This document shows positions 53,403 to 62,513 of a DNA stretch of 64,000 nucleotides, in pieces. The notes under the pieces were generated by a model. It saw only the letters and a program-made list of their open reading frames with translations. It searched no databases and was not told the origin of the DNA. Made by a program: the position numbers and the translations under genes. The stretch is from Roseobacter sp. SK209-2-6 (GTDB taxonomy: Bacteria > Pseudomonadota > Alphaproteobacteria > Rhodobacterales > Rhodobacteraceae): contig NZ_AAYC01000004.1 of NCBI RefSeq assembly GCF_000169455.1, positions 124,001 through 188,000 of the forward strand, written 5' to 3'. Each line of letters begins with the position of its first letter. Position 1 is the first letter of the stretch.

Positions 53403-54022
53403 TGGCAAAGAAGAAAAAGGTAAAAAAGCAGCGCCGAATTCGCGGTGGCGCATTGTTGGCGCTTTCCCTGCTGCTGATTGGCTCGGCCGTGGTGCGGCTT
53501 GGAATCGAAGCTGGGCCGGCGATTGCACGAGAAATGGGGAACGTTGAGGCAAAAGATCATATGGCAGAGATGAATGATTCCGGCGCTCTGCATGTGCAAG
53601 AAATGCCCTCTTCTGCTGAGTTGCAAACCATGTTGGCCGCTTTCCAAGAGAGAGAGGTCAATCTGGAAATGCGCGAAGCGGAAATTGCCGACCGGATGAA
53701 GGCCCTGGAGATTGCGGATCAAGCAATCGAGAAAAAACTGGCTGCCTTGCAAGAGGCCGAAGAGGCGCTGCGCTCGACGCTTGCGCTGGCGGATGGCGCA
53801 ACCGAGGCAGATGTTGATCGTCTGACCGTTGTTTACGAGCAGATGAAGCCGAAAGAATCGGCCGCTCTGTTTGAAGAGATGGACCCAAGCTTCGCAGCAG
53901 GCTTTCTGGCGCGCATGAAGCCGCAAGCGGCAGCAGGCATCATGGCTGGGCTTAGCCCAGAAGCAGCCTATACGATCAGCGTGGTCATGGCCGGGCGCAA
54001 TAGTGCTGTACCCAAGGAATAA
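53402..54022 (+). CDS. motE: MotE-like protein, membrane-anchored with MgtE N-domain
   Basis: A 206-residue protein: a lysine-rich start (MAKKKKVKKQ), one hydrophobic segment (about 16-37), a coiled coil (about 65-125), and a C-terminal MgtE N-domain-like repeat (MKPKESAALFEEMDPSFAAGFLARMKPQAAAGIMAGLSPEAAY). In Rhizobiales MotE is a chaperone for periplasmic MotC, and MotE-like proteins next to motA are reported in Cereibacter. Orientation suggests the coiled coil is periplasmic. It is coupled to the preceding gene, and motA follows 76 bases on. The symbol is by analogy, not direct proof. Confidence 0.7.
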   Translation: MAKKKKVKKQRRIRGGALLALSLLLIGSAVVRLGIEAGPAIAREMGNVEAKDHMAEMNDSGALHVQEMPSSAELQTMLAAFQEREVNLEMREAEIADRMKALEIADQAIEKKLAALQEAEEALRSTLALADGATEADVDRLTVVYEQMKPKESAALFEEMDPSFAAGFLARMKPQAAAGIMAGLSPEAAYTISVVMAGRNSAVPKE

Positions 54023-54098
54023 CTTGGGTTCAGTGATCAGTCTTTCTTAATCAGACTCGCCTAATCTTAAAAAAAGCAATGGAATTCGGAGCGGCCCT

Positions 54099-54968
54099 AT
54101 GATCGGAATAGTGGGTATTCTCATCATCTTTGTAATGGTGTTTGGTGGATATCTCTTGGCTGGCGGTAAGATGGCGATCATCCTCAAGTCGCTGCCATTT
54201 GAGATGATGATGATTGGTGGTGCCGCAGTTGGCGCCTTCCTGATTGGCAATGATGCCAGTGGGGTAAAACACACCCTCAAAGATGTCGGGAAGGTCTTTA
54301 AGGGACCAAAGTGGAAGTCGGATGATTATCGCGATCTCCTGTGCCTGCTTTTTTCGTTGATCCGAATCGCGCGCGCAAATCCGGTCGAGGTGGAACAGCA
54401 TATTGAAGATCCTGAAAACTCTTCTGTTTTCAACAAGTATCCCAAAATTCTTGGTGACAGTGAGGCAGTAAATCTGATCTGCGACACCATGCGCTCGGCT
54501 TCGATGAACTATGATGACCCGCATCAGGTCGAAGAGGTTCTGGAAAAACGCATGGAGGCAAACCTGCACCATGCAATGCACTCCAGCCACGCGCTGCAAA
54601 CTATGGCAGATGGTTTGCCTGCTCTTGGAATTGTTGCGGCGGTTCTCGGCGTTATTAAAACAATGGGCTCGATCGACCAGCCACCAGAGGTTCTGGGTAA
54701 GATGATCGGTGGTGCTCTGGTGGGTACCTTCCTTGGGGTTTTCTTGGCCTATGGTTTGGTTGGTCCCTTCGCCGGCAAGGTGAAAACCATTACCGAAGAA
54801 GACGCACATTTCTACCAACTCATTCGAGAGGTTCTGGTTGCGAACCTGCATAACCATGCAGCAGCGATCTGCATCGAGGTTGGTCGCCAAAATACTCCTT
54901 CTCATATTCGCCCAGGTTTCTCTGAGCTGGAAGAGGCCCTGAGGTCGGTGAAACAGGACGCAGCATGA
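54099..54968 (+). CDS. motA: MotA flagellar stator protein
   Basis: A 289-residue proton-channel subunit with four membrane segments: IGIVGILIIFVMVFGGYLLAGG (about 2-23), a second near 33-52, and the paired GLPALGIVAAVLGVIKTM and LVGTFLGVFLAYGLVGPFAGKV at about 170-225, separated by the large cytoplasmic loop contacting FliG. The C-terminus is a long soluble tail. Its partner motB is encoded 11 kb away. The motA stop overlaps the next gene by four bases (ATGA), coupling it to the large periplasmic protein. Confidence 0.95.
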   Translation: MIGIVGILIIFVMVFGGYLLAGGKMAIILKSLPFEMMMIGGAAVGAFLIGNDASGVKHTLKDVGKVFKGPKWKSDDYRDLLCLLFSLIRIARANPVEVEQHIEDPENSSVFNKYPKILGDSEAVNLICDTMRSASMNYDDPHQVEEVLEKRMEANLHHAMHSSHALQTMADGLPALGIVAAVLGVIKTMGSIDQPPEVLGKMIGGALVGTFLGVFLAYGLVGPFAGKVKTITEEDAHFYQLIREVLVANLHNHAAAICIEVGRQNTPSHIRPGFSELEEALRSVKQDAA

Positions 54969-57478
54969 TACGGCGTGCATTAGCTATAGCCGCCATGATT
55001 ATGGCGGCGGGTTACTCCCAGGCCCAGACCATCGTTGCCCGCTCCGGCGAGCACGATGGCTTCTCTCGCCTGGTTTTCCGGCTTCCGGACGGTGCAAAAT
55101 GGGCCCTCAATCAGACGGGCCGTTCCGCAAGCCTGAGGATTGACTCCCCATCCGTCCTTTTCGATACCTCTCGGGTCTTCAACAAAATTCCTCAGGATCG
55201 ACTGAAGGCGCTTTCGCAAGTGGCGCCGGGGAAACCACTGCAATTGCAGCTTGGGTGTGATTGCGAAATCAAGAGTTATATCCAGAGCAATGGATATCTG
55301 GTGCTGGACATCCGCGCGGGGCGTGGCGCGCCTGAAGCGGCCCATGCGGGGACGCTACTGGGGAATACCTCGTTTGGGGCCCCTCTCCCGGGTAGCTCCT
55401 ATAGTTTCAATTTGTCTCAAGGCGCAATTATGGATGCACGCCTCGCCTTGAACCAGCGCGCCCAGGTGGCTGGGAATGCTGCCAGCAATCTCCTCGAGGA
55501 AGATCTGCAAAGGCGCGTTGAGCAAATCACGCAAGAGCATGCCCAAGGCAGTCTTGATGAGGCACCGGAACCCTCGACAGGAACCAGATTGCTGGTTGAG
55601 GGGCTGAGTTCCGAGCTTAGCCACGTCCCAGAGGGTGAAGCCCAGCCACAATTGGCGAGTACTGAAGACGCAGAGGGGCAGGACACAGCCCCAGCCTCTG
55701 ATGTTCCAGACGTGAACTTGCTGCTCGATTTGGAGGAAAGTGCCCGCACTGCCGCGGTCAACGCCTCTGAGAAACGCCTGCTGCAGCAAATCGGCAGAGC
55801 CACAAACCAAGGGCTTCTGGATATCGCACTGGATGATATTCCTGGGCTGGAAAACGAGCGGATGCTCGAACCACTGGGTCGGTCAGATCGCCCTCTGAAC
55901 GCCCTGGATAATATCTCTGTTACTTCCGCAATCGACCGAGAGGTTGGTTTGGTTGCGAGTTCCGGCAATGATGATGACCAAGAAGATCATTGTATCGCTG
56001 ATAGTGAGCTTGCGGTTCACAGCTGGGGCAATGAAGAACCCTTTGCGGATCAGATCAGCCCTTTGCGCATCGCCTTGGTACGTGAATTCGATGATGTGAA
56101 TCCTGCGACCGCGCGGCGCCTTGCGAAGCTGTTCCTTTATTTCGGATTTGGAGCCGAGGCAAAGGCGACATTGGCTATGGTGCCGGAAAATAGGTTAGAT
56201 CCCCGACGCCGCAGGCTGCAACTTGCCATGGCTGAGTTGCTGGATGGCGCTGAACTTGACATCAACCATCCATTTTCCGGGCAGCAAAGCTGCGATAGCG
56301 AAGCCGCCTTCTGGTCTGCTTTGGGTGATGGTGTCATCAAGAAACGGGCTAATACAGATGCAATCCAACAGACCTTTGCGCGGCTGCCGGGTCATCTACG
56401 CGTTGCCCTGGGACCAAGGGTCAGCACTATGTTTGCTGAAGCGGGCAACCATCATGTTGCAGAGGCTATCCTGCGGGCTGTGACCCGGACCGGGGCAGAG
56501 CCTGTGCCAGAGATCAACCTCGCCGAGGCAGCGATTGCCGAACTGGTCGGGGATACCGAAACCGTTGCGGAAAAGCTCACAGATGAGGTTGCTGAGCGCA
56601 CCGAGAGCGCGCCAGATGCTCTGATTGAACTGATCAAGCTGAGCTACCGTGAACGCAAGGCCCTATCACCTGATGTGCCGGAACTTGCGGCCTCCTATGA
56701 ATTGGAAAGTCGCGATACCGAATTGGGCGCACGGCTGAGAGATGCAGAGGTTGTTTCACTGGCTTTGATGGGTCGATTTGAACAGGCGTTTTTTGAGCTG
56801 GAAGAAGTCACAGATCATGATGGCCCGGCCGCCAGAGCGCGGACTATGTCTCCCTTGATGACATTGCTGACGGAGCGCGCGGATGATGTCACCTTCCTGA
56901 AATATGGATTGGTTTTTGCACAGCTCGCCACAGTAAATGAGGCAACACCCGTTGCAGATCTGATGGCTCGGCGGTTGCTTGATTTGGGTTTTGCGGAACA
57001 GGCAGAATCTATTCTGAAAAAACTGGCACTTGAGCCAGGTAACACCGAACGCCGTTTGATGACTGCTGAAATCGCTCTGGCATTGGACAAACCCAGCAAT
57101 GCTCTGGTTGAACTGATGGGGCTTGAAGGCTCCAAGGCGAATAAGCTGCGTGCCGAGGCCCTGTGGCGGAACGGCGAATATAGTCGCGCCAGCGAATATA
57201 TGCTGGCAGAGCAGGATCGAAATGCGGCTGCGCGCGGATTTTGGCACTCAGAAGATCGTGATGCGATGGAGACCATAATTTCAACGAGAGGTGACGAACA
57301 GCTTCCATTTGAAACTGTTGCCGGCGTCACCAGTGAGATTGAGGAAACCAGTGCGGATCCTGAAGGGTTGGAGCCTCTTGCGCATGCACGTGCCCTGGTG
57401 GAAAGCAGCATTGGTACACGCGATAGCATCATGGACCTTTTAAACCGGGTTGGTACGGTTTCCGAGACTGAAAACTAA
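54965..57478 (+). CDS. Large periplasmic motor-associated protein (MotK/MotC-like)
   Basis: An 837-residue protein with a signal peptide (about 1-20, ending SQA), an AMIN-like beta domain (about 25-120: HDGFSRLVFRLPDGAKWALNQ...LRIDSP), an acidic low-complexity stretch (about 190-320), and a long C-terminal helical array (about 360-815) that looks like TPR-type repeats. It is coupled to motA by a four-base overlap. MotC and MotK in other alphaproteobacteria are periplasmic proteins required for rotation; this is larger and I do not recognise a direct match. A stator partner is likely by context. Confidence 0.7.
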   Translation: MIRRALAIAAMIMAAGYSQAQTIVARSGEHDGFSRLVFRLPDGAKWALNQTGRSASLRIDSPSVLFDTSRVFNKIPQDRLKALSQVAPGKPLQLQLGCDCEIKSYIQSNGYLVLDIRAGRGAPEAAHAGTLLGNTSFGAPLPGSSYSFNLSQGAIMDARLALNQRAQVAGNAASNLLEEDLQRRVEQITQEHAQGSLDEAPEPSTGTRLLVEGLSSELSHVPEGEAQPQLASTEDAEGQDTAPASDVPDVNLLLDLEESARTAAVNASEKRLLQQIGRATNQGLLDIALDDIPGLENERMLEPLGRSDRPLNALDNISVTSAIDREVGLVASSGNDDDQEDHCIADSELAVHSWGNEEPFADQISPLRIALVREFDDVNPATARRLAKLFLYFGFGAEAKATLAMVPENRLDPRRRRLQLAMAELLDGAELDINHPFSGQQSCDSEAAFWSALGDGVIKKRANTDAIQQTFARLPGHLRVALGPRVSTMFAEAGNHHVAEAILRAVTRTGAEPVPEINLAEAAIAELVGDTETVAEKLTDEVAERTESAPDALIELIKLSYRERKALSPDVPELAASYELESRDTELGARLRDAEVVSLALMGRFEQAFFELEEVTDHDGPAARARTMSPLMTLLTERADDVTFLKYGLVFAQLATVNEATPVADLMARRLLDLGFAEQAESILKKLALEPGNTERRLMTAEIALALDKPSNALVELMGLEGSKANKLRAEALWRNGEYSRASEYMLAEQDRNAAARGFWHSEDRDAMETIISTRGDEQLPFETVAGVTSEIEETSADPEGLEPLAHARALVESSIGTRDSIMDLLNRVGTVSETEN

Positions 57479-57505
57479 GCGAATTCAAGCTCTTTGAATC
57501 GCTTG

Positions 57506-57532
57506 AAGGCCGTCATGTAAATGGCGGCCTTT
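57506..57532 (+). terminator. Hairpin after motor-associated gene
   Basis: An 11-base stem AAGGCCGTCAT (57506-57516) / ATGGCGGCCTT (57521-57531) with loop GTAA, 28 bases after the stop. The T-tract is short (TTT), so termination may be partial, allowing read-through to flhA. Confidence 0.65.
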
Positions 57533-57608
57533 GCCTGTTCTGATAACTGTTTATCAATGGTCTCGCCATAGTTTCAGAGGCGGATGAATCCGCAATTGAG
57601 CAGGCAGA

Positions 57609-57917
57609 ATGCCGATGGAAACCAGAATTTCAGATCCGCGTAAGCGGCTGTACCCGGTGGTGAAGGTAAACTTCATCGGCATTGCGACGCTTTTATCTCT
57701 TTTCCCCCGCAAAAAGCCTGCGACATCGGGTGTTCGCTTCCCAATGTCCAGTCTGTCAACCTTTTCAAAAGGTTGGCGAAAGACTGGTGGATCTCTTGCT
57801 GATTCCCTCAAAATGCATGCCGAAAAGAAAATGCAGTGCTCTGGTCCAGAACGGTCCAGCTACCTTCGTCTGACCCGCAATGTGATTGCGCAACAACAAG
57901 AGAAACACCGTGCCTAA
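57609..57917 (+). CDS. Possible small basic protein upstream of flhA
   Basis: A 102-codon ORF ending eight bases inside flhA (stop TAA at 57915-57917; flhA GTG at 57910). The product is basic, with a short hydrophobic patch near residue 20-32 (VVKVNFIGIATLLSLF) and no known domain. A GCAGG-type ribosome site is poorly spaced. The overlap with flhA would fit coupled translation, but codon use is unremarkable and no homology is recognised. It could equally be leader sequence for flhA. An inverted repeat AACCTTTT/AAAAGGTT lies inside, near 57757. Confidence 0.3.
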   Translation: MPMETRISDPRKRLYPVVKVNFIGIATLLSLFPRKKPATSGVRFPMSSLSTFSKGWRKTGGSLADSLKMHAEKKMQCSGPERSSYLRLTRNVIAQQQEKHRA

Positions 57918-60003
57918 ACTGACAGTTCAACAGCTTTTCAGCCCTACAGTGCTTTTGGCACTGGCTCTCATGGCAATCATTGTCATGATGATCTTGCCGA
58001 TGCCCGCCTGGGTGCTGGATGTAGGCCTTGCGGCCTCCTTTGGCTTAGCGATCCTGATTTTTACAATCACGCTCTTTATCGAGCGGCCGTTGGATTTCTC
58101 CTCTTTTCCGACGATCCTGCTTGCTTCGCTGATGCTTCGGCTTTCGTTGAATATTTCATCGACCAAGCTCATCATCGGGCAGGGGCATACTGGCACTGAT
58201 GCAGCAGGGGACGTTATTCAGGGGTTTGCCCAATTTGTTATGGGCGGCAGTGTCTTCTTGGGATTGGTGACATTTGGCGTTCTGCTGATTGTGAACTTTA
58301 TGGTGATCACCAAGGGTGCGGCCCGTATGGCAGAAGTGGGTGCTCGCTTTGCTTTGGATGGGATGCCTGGCAAACAAATGGCGATCGACGCAGATATGTC
58401 CGCAGGTGCCATTGACCATGCGACTGCGCGGGACCGTCGTGAGACGGATCAGAAGGAAACCACCTTCTTCGGCTCACTGGATGGTGCGTCAAAATTCGTA
58501 AAAGGCGATGCTGTTGCCGGCCTGCTGATCACCCTGTTGAACCTGGTGGTTGGATTGGTCATGGGCGTACTTGTCCATGGTATGGAAGTTTCCGTTGCAT
58601 TTGAGACCTATGCGATCCTGACCGTTGGCGACGGCCTGGTTTCCCAGATCCCTTCGGTGATCATCTCGATCGCTGCGGCATTGCTGCTGGCCCGTGGTGG
58701 GGCCACCGGGGCGACAGACATCGCGATCTTTGATCAGTTTGGCAAGCACCCAGCAGCGCTGGCAACGGTTGCAATCCTGATGGCCTTGTTTGCTCTGGTT
58801 CCTGGCCTGCCGTTCTTGCCTTTCATCGTTGGCGCAGGCGTTCTGGGCTATACGGCCTATCGGCAGCATATGCGATCCGTCGAAGAAGAAGAGAGTGCGG
58901 TCGAAGAAGAAATGGAAGAGGCTGCAAATCCGGAGCCAAGCAAAGTACTGGGTGATATTCTGGATCTGGATGACCTGCATCTGGAGTTTGCTCCGGATCT
59001 TGTCAGCATGGTGCTGGATGCGGGAACCGGGCTTGATGCGCGGATAGCCAATATGCGAACCCATGTTGCAACCAGTTTTGGCCTGATCTTGCCAGAGATC
59101 CGGTTGACGGATCAGGGTGATCTTGAACGCGGAACCTATGTAATCAAGGTGCAAGGCGTTGAGCAGGTGCGCGGTAATTTGCATCCAGACCTGGTCCTAG
59201 CACTGCTGCCAGATAATCACGACGCTTTGCCGCCGGGCACCGATGTTACAGAACCAGTTTACGGCGCGCCAGCGCGTTGGATTACCGCCAACCAGCAGGA
59301 AGAGGCCGCCTTGTCGGGGGCAACTGTTGTAACCCCACCAGAGATCTTGGCCACGCACCTGCTAGAGGTCATCAAGCTCAACTTCTCGCGGCTTTTGACC
59401 TTCAAATCCCTGCGCCGGTTGCTCAATGAGATGACAGAGCTATCCGATGCTTACAGAGCAGAAGCAAACCGTAAACTGCTTGACGATCTGATCCCCGACA
59501 AGGTGCCGATGGATACGCTGCACGCGGTGCTGCGCCTGCTTCTCGAGGAGCGTGTCTCGATCCGCAACATTCCATTGATCTTGGAATCGATCGCTGAAGC
59601 GAGGGTGCATACAACCCAGCCAGAAACGATTTGCGAACACGTTCGCCAGCGTCTGGGCTTCCAACTTGTAGCAGAAATGAAGCGGGAGGACGGAACCATT
59701 CCACTGGTGCAACTGGCCCCGGAATGGGAAGATACCTTCACCACCTACCAGGTGGATGTGAATGGTGGAAATCTGGACGTTGCCCTTCCGCCGGATATGT
59801 TCAACCGATTGGCCGAAGGGCTGAGCGAGCGATTGAACATGGTCACAGAGCAAGGTGTATTTGCTGCTGTTGTGACCTCGACCCGCCGCCGCCGCTATCT
59901 GCGTACAATTCTGAAATCGCGCGGCATAACAAATCCAGTTCTTTCCTTTGAGGAGATTGGTCTGGAAGCTCGCCCAGCTCTGGTCGGGATGGTTGCTGCA
60001 TGA
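57910..60003 (+). CDS. flhA: FlhA, export-gate protein
   Basis: A 697-residue type III export-gate protein. About eight membrane helices fill the first 330 residues (FSPTVLLALALMAIIVMMILPMPAWVLDVGL...), including the conserved LLASLMLRLSLNISSTKLIIG and the FHIPEP-like ARFALDGMPGKQMAIDADMSAG. The cytoplasmic part has EPVYGAPARWI and the final VLSFEEIGLEARPALVGMVAA. The GTG at 57910 with AAGAG upstream is the preferred start; the reading frame also opens at 57886. Its stop overlaps fliR (ATGA). Confidence 0.96.
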   Translation: MPKLTVQQLFSPTVLLALALMAIIVMMILPMPAWVLDVGLAASFGLAILIFTITLFIERPLDFSSFPTILLASLMLRLSLNISSTKLIIGQGHTGTDAAGDVIQGFAQFVMGGSVFLGLVTFGVLLIVNFMVITKGAARMAEVGARFALDGMPGKQMAIDADMSAGAIDHATARDRRETDQKETTFFGSLDGASKFVKGDAVAGLLITLLNLVVGLVMGVLVHGMEVSVAFETYAILTVGDGLVSQIPSVIISIAAALLLARGGATGATDIAIFDQFGKHPAALATVAILMALFALVPGLPFLPFIVGAGVLGYTAYRQHMRSVEEEESAVEEEMEEAANPEPSKVLGDILDLDDLHLEFAPDLVSMVLDAGTGLDARIANMRTHVATSFGLILPEIRLTDQGDLERGTYVIKVQGVEQVRGNLHPDLVLALLPDNHDALPPGTDVTEPVYGAPARWITANQQEEAALSGATVVTPPEILATHLLEVIKLNFSRLLTFKSLRRLLNEMTELSDAYRAEANRKLLDDLIPDKVPMDTLHAVLRLLLEERVSIRNIPLILESIAEARVHTTQPETICEHVRQRLGFQLVAEMKREDGTIPLVQLAPEWEDTFTTYQVDVNGGNLDVALPPDMFNRLAEGLSERLNMVTEQGVFAAVVTSTRRRRYLRTILKSRGITNPVLSFEEIGLEARPALVGMVAA

Positions 60004-60779
60004 CACTTCTGGCTTTGCCACCGGAACTCTTGGCCTTTCTAGGTGCTGGAGCCTGGCATTTTGCCATTGTTTTTCTGCGGGTTGCGGCAATGTCGTCGGT
60101 TTTGCCTGCCTTTGGGGAGCAATATGTGCCTATGCGGGTGAAGCTGGCGATTGCAATCGCCTTTACCTTTGTAGTCGCGCCTGCACTGCCCCAGATCGGC
60201 GCGCCCGATCATGTTGTTCTCTTTGGCCGTTTGGTGGTGAGTGAAGCCATTATCGGTCTCGCCCTGGGCATGGGGGTACGGCTATTCATAATGGGGCTTC
60301 AGACCGCCGGGACGATCGCTGCGCAATCAACCTCATTGTCGCAAGTTCTAGGCGGCATCGGAGCAGAAGCCATGCCAGCCATCGGTGCTGTTTTGATGGT
60401 TGGAGGCTTGGCTCTGGCGGTGATGATGGGGCTACATGTCCGCATTGCTGAGTTTTTGATCTACTCCTACCAGTTCTTCCCGGTTGGAGAGTTCCCCGCA
60501 GCTAGCATGTTTTCCAAATGGGGCGTTCACAGGATTTCGCAGAGCTTCTATATGGCTTTCACCCTTGCGGCCCCGTTTCTGGTTACCGCGGTGATTTACA
60601 ACCTGACACTTGGTGTCATTAACCGCGCGATGCCGCAATTGATGGTCTTCTTTGTTGGGGCTCCGGTCATCACGCTGGGTGGCATGCTTATCCTGATGGT
60701 CGGCAGCCCGCTGATCCTGGATGTCTGGATGCGCGCATTGATGGCGTTCTTTATGAATCCGGGGGGAGGGGCGCAATGA
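60000..60779 (+). CDS. fliR: FliR, export-gate protein
   Basis: A 259-residue polytopic membrane protein with six helices, part of the FliPQR core. The conserved SEAIIGLALGMGVRLFIMGLQTAGTIAAQSTSLSQVLGGIGAEAMPAIG and YNLTLGVINRAMPQLMVFFVGAPVITLGGMLIL stretches identify FliR. It overlaps flhA upstream and flhB downstream by four bases each, so the three gate genes are a coupled unit. fliQ is missing between them and is not seen in the window. Confidence 0.95.
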   Translation: MTLLALPPELLAFLGAGAWHFAIVFLRVAAMSSVLPAFGEQYVPMRVKLAIAIAFTFVVAPALPQIGAPDHVVLFGRLVVSEAIIGLALGMGVRLFIMGLQTAGTIAAQSTSLSQVLGGIGAEAMPAIGAVLMVGGLALAVMMGLHVRIAEFLIYSYQFFPVGEFPAASMFSKWGVHRISQSFYMAFTLAAPFLVTAVIYNLTLGVINRAMPQLMVFFVGAPVITLGGMLILMVGSPLILDVWMRALMAFFMNPGGGAQ

Positions 60780-61858
60780 GCCAGGATGATGACTCAGATA
60801 AGTCATTTGAGCCGACGCCACAGAAGCTCCAGAAGGCACGCGAGAAAGGTGAGGTTGCAAAATCAACCGACTTGTCCGTTGCTGCCGCCTATCTGGGTCT
60901 TGTACTCGCTTTCTATGCGGTTGGAGCCGATATGGTTGCGGGTACAGGCACAGTGCTGATGACCTTTTTTGATCAGCCAGACCGTTTGGCCCAGCAATTG
61001 TTCTACGGCGGGGGAACTGCGCCGGTAGGTGGATTGCTTACCGCGATCGCAACTCCGTTGATTCCGCTTTTCTTGATCCCTGCGGTGCTGGTTCTGCTTT
61101 CGATTTTGGGTCAGAAAGCTCTTGTCTTTGCCCCAAGTAAGCTGGAGCCGAAGCTCTCAAAAATTTCGATCATTTCGAACGCGAAAAACAAGTTGGGTCG
61201 AGCTGGTCTGTTTGAATTTGGTAAAAGCGCCTTCAAACTGACCATCTATTCGATTTGCCTTGGTGTCTATCTGACCCATCGGATGCCCGAGATGATCGCT
61301 TCTGTTGGCACAGGCGCTTTCAGCGTCATCAAGCTCCTTTCCGAATTGGGGATGGAGTTCTTGGTCATCGCCCTGTTGGTCTCTTTGCCGATCGGAGTTG
61401 TGGATGCGGTATTCCAGCATGCGGAACATCGGCGCAAGAATATGATGTCGCGGAAAGAAATCCAGGATGAGCAAAAGAACAGCGAAGGCGATCCGCATAT
61501 GAAGGCAAAGCGCCGTCAAAAGGCTCAGGCTATCGCCCTGGGACAGATGATGGGTGCTGTGCCTGATGCAAGCGTCGTTGTTGTGAACCCAACCCATTAC
61601 GCGGTTGCACTGAAATGGGAAGGCGGGGCCGGAACCGCCCCGATCTGTGTGGCAAAAGGGGTTGATGAGGTGGCGGCAGCAATCCGCCAAGTTGCAAATG
61701 AAAACGCTGTGCCCATTCACAGCGATCCGCCAACGGCCCGCGCACTCTATGCGACGATCGAGATTGGCGAAGAAGTTATGGAAGAACACTACGCACCTGT
61801 GGCGGCGGCGATTCGCTTTGCCGAAGAAATGCGTGAAAGAGCGAAGGGAGGCGTCTGA
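60776..61858 (+). CDS. flhB: FlhB, export-gate switch protein
   Basis: A 360-residue substrate-specificity switch. The N-terminal SFEPTPQKLQKAREKGEVAKSTDL is invariant in the family, followed by four membrane helices. The autocleavage site NPTH is at 271-274 in VVVNPTHYAVALKW, and the cytoplasmic PTARALYATIEIGEEV region follows, so it is predicted to self-process between Asn and Pro. It overlaps fliR and the following coiled-coil gene, ending the export-gate unit. Confidence 0.96.
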   Translation: MSQDDDSDKSFEPTPQKLQKAREKGEVAKSTDLSVAAAYLGLVLAFYAVGADMVAGTGTVLMTFFDQPDRLAQQLFYGGGTAPVGGLLTAIATPLIPLFLIPAVLVLLSILGQKALVFAPSKLEPKLSKISIISNAKNKLGRAGLFEFGKSAFKLTIYSICLGVYLTHRMPEMIASVGTGAFSVIKLLSELGMEFLVIALLVSLPIGVVDAVFQHAEHRRKNMMSRKEIQDEQKNSEGDPHMKAKRRQKAQAIALGQMMGAVPDASVVVVNPTHYAVALKWEGGAGTAPICVAKGVDEVAAAIRQVANENAVPIHSDPPTARALYATIEIGEEVMEEHYAPVAAAIRFAEEMRERAKGGV

Positions 61859-62262
61859 TGAAGCAAAAAATGGCGATGCTCAAACAAATGGCAGCGGTCA
61901 CTGAGGCCCAGTACCTGCGTGAACATGCGCGTATCAAGCCGGTCCTGGATCACGAAGCCAGATTGCGCGGACAGATCCAGAAACTCTCGGATCAAGTCCA
62001 ACAAAGCCGTGCAGAGACAGACGATGATCTGCGAATGCGCGCTTTGGGTGCGGACCTGTTGTGGGAGGGCTGGCATCAACGAACGCGCAAACAGCTCAAC
62101 ATGGAACTTGCCCAGGTCACCGCAAAGAAGCTGATGGCGATGGACCGGCTACGCCGAACTTTTGGTCGGAAAACCGCAGTTTCAGATATGGCAAAGACGG
62201 AACAGACGCGTCTGAAAGCCGCCAAGGCCAAAGCTCTTACAGACCGATTGCTGCAACAATAA
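61858..62262 (+). CDS. Coiled-coil flagellar-operon protein, FliJ-like
   Basis: A 134-residue, almost wholly helical, basic protein (MKQKMAMLKQMAAVTEAQYLREHARIK start), predicted to form a long coiled coil with no membrane segment. It overlaps flhB by one base (TGATG), so it belongs to the export-gate operon. Size, charge and helical character resemble FliJ, the export chaperone/ATPase stalk, but the sequence is too variable to be sure. It is followed by an intrinsic terminator about 200 bases on. Confidence 0.6.
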   Translation: MKQKMAMLKQMAAVTEAQYLREHARIKPVLDHEARLRGQIQKLSDQVQQSRAETDDDLRMRALGADLLWEGWHQRTRKQLNMELAQVTAKKLMAMDRLRRTFGRKTAVSDMAKTEQTRLKAAKAKALTDRLLQQ

Positions 62263-62461
62263 AACCGCATGTAGTTCCGAATGCTCAAGACGAGCGCGAT
62301 CCCCACCTGGGATACTCTTGAACACCACAAAAACAGGCGGGTTCGCCTACTGGCATTCGCTGGTTCAAGCTCACGGCGAACCAATTGTGCAGGGTAGTGA
62401 ACAACAGCCCTATGACAGTTCTGCTCATTTGAACCGTAGGTATTCATCTGACCAACAAAAC

Positions 62462-62490
62462 AGACCGGCTCCTGTTGGGGCCGGTCTTTT
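62462..62490. terminator. Terminator between coiled-coil gene and fliL2
   Basis: An 11-base stem AGACCGGCTCC (62462-62472) / GGGGCCGGTCT (62477-62487), loop TGTT, followed by TTT. It lies between converging genes and probably ends both the flhA block and the flgA-flgH-fliL2 block. The 200 bases before it show no gene. Confidence 0.87.
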
Positions 62491-62513
62491 AGTATTGGGT
62501 AGAGTATTTTGTT

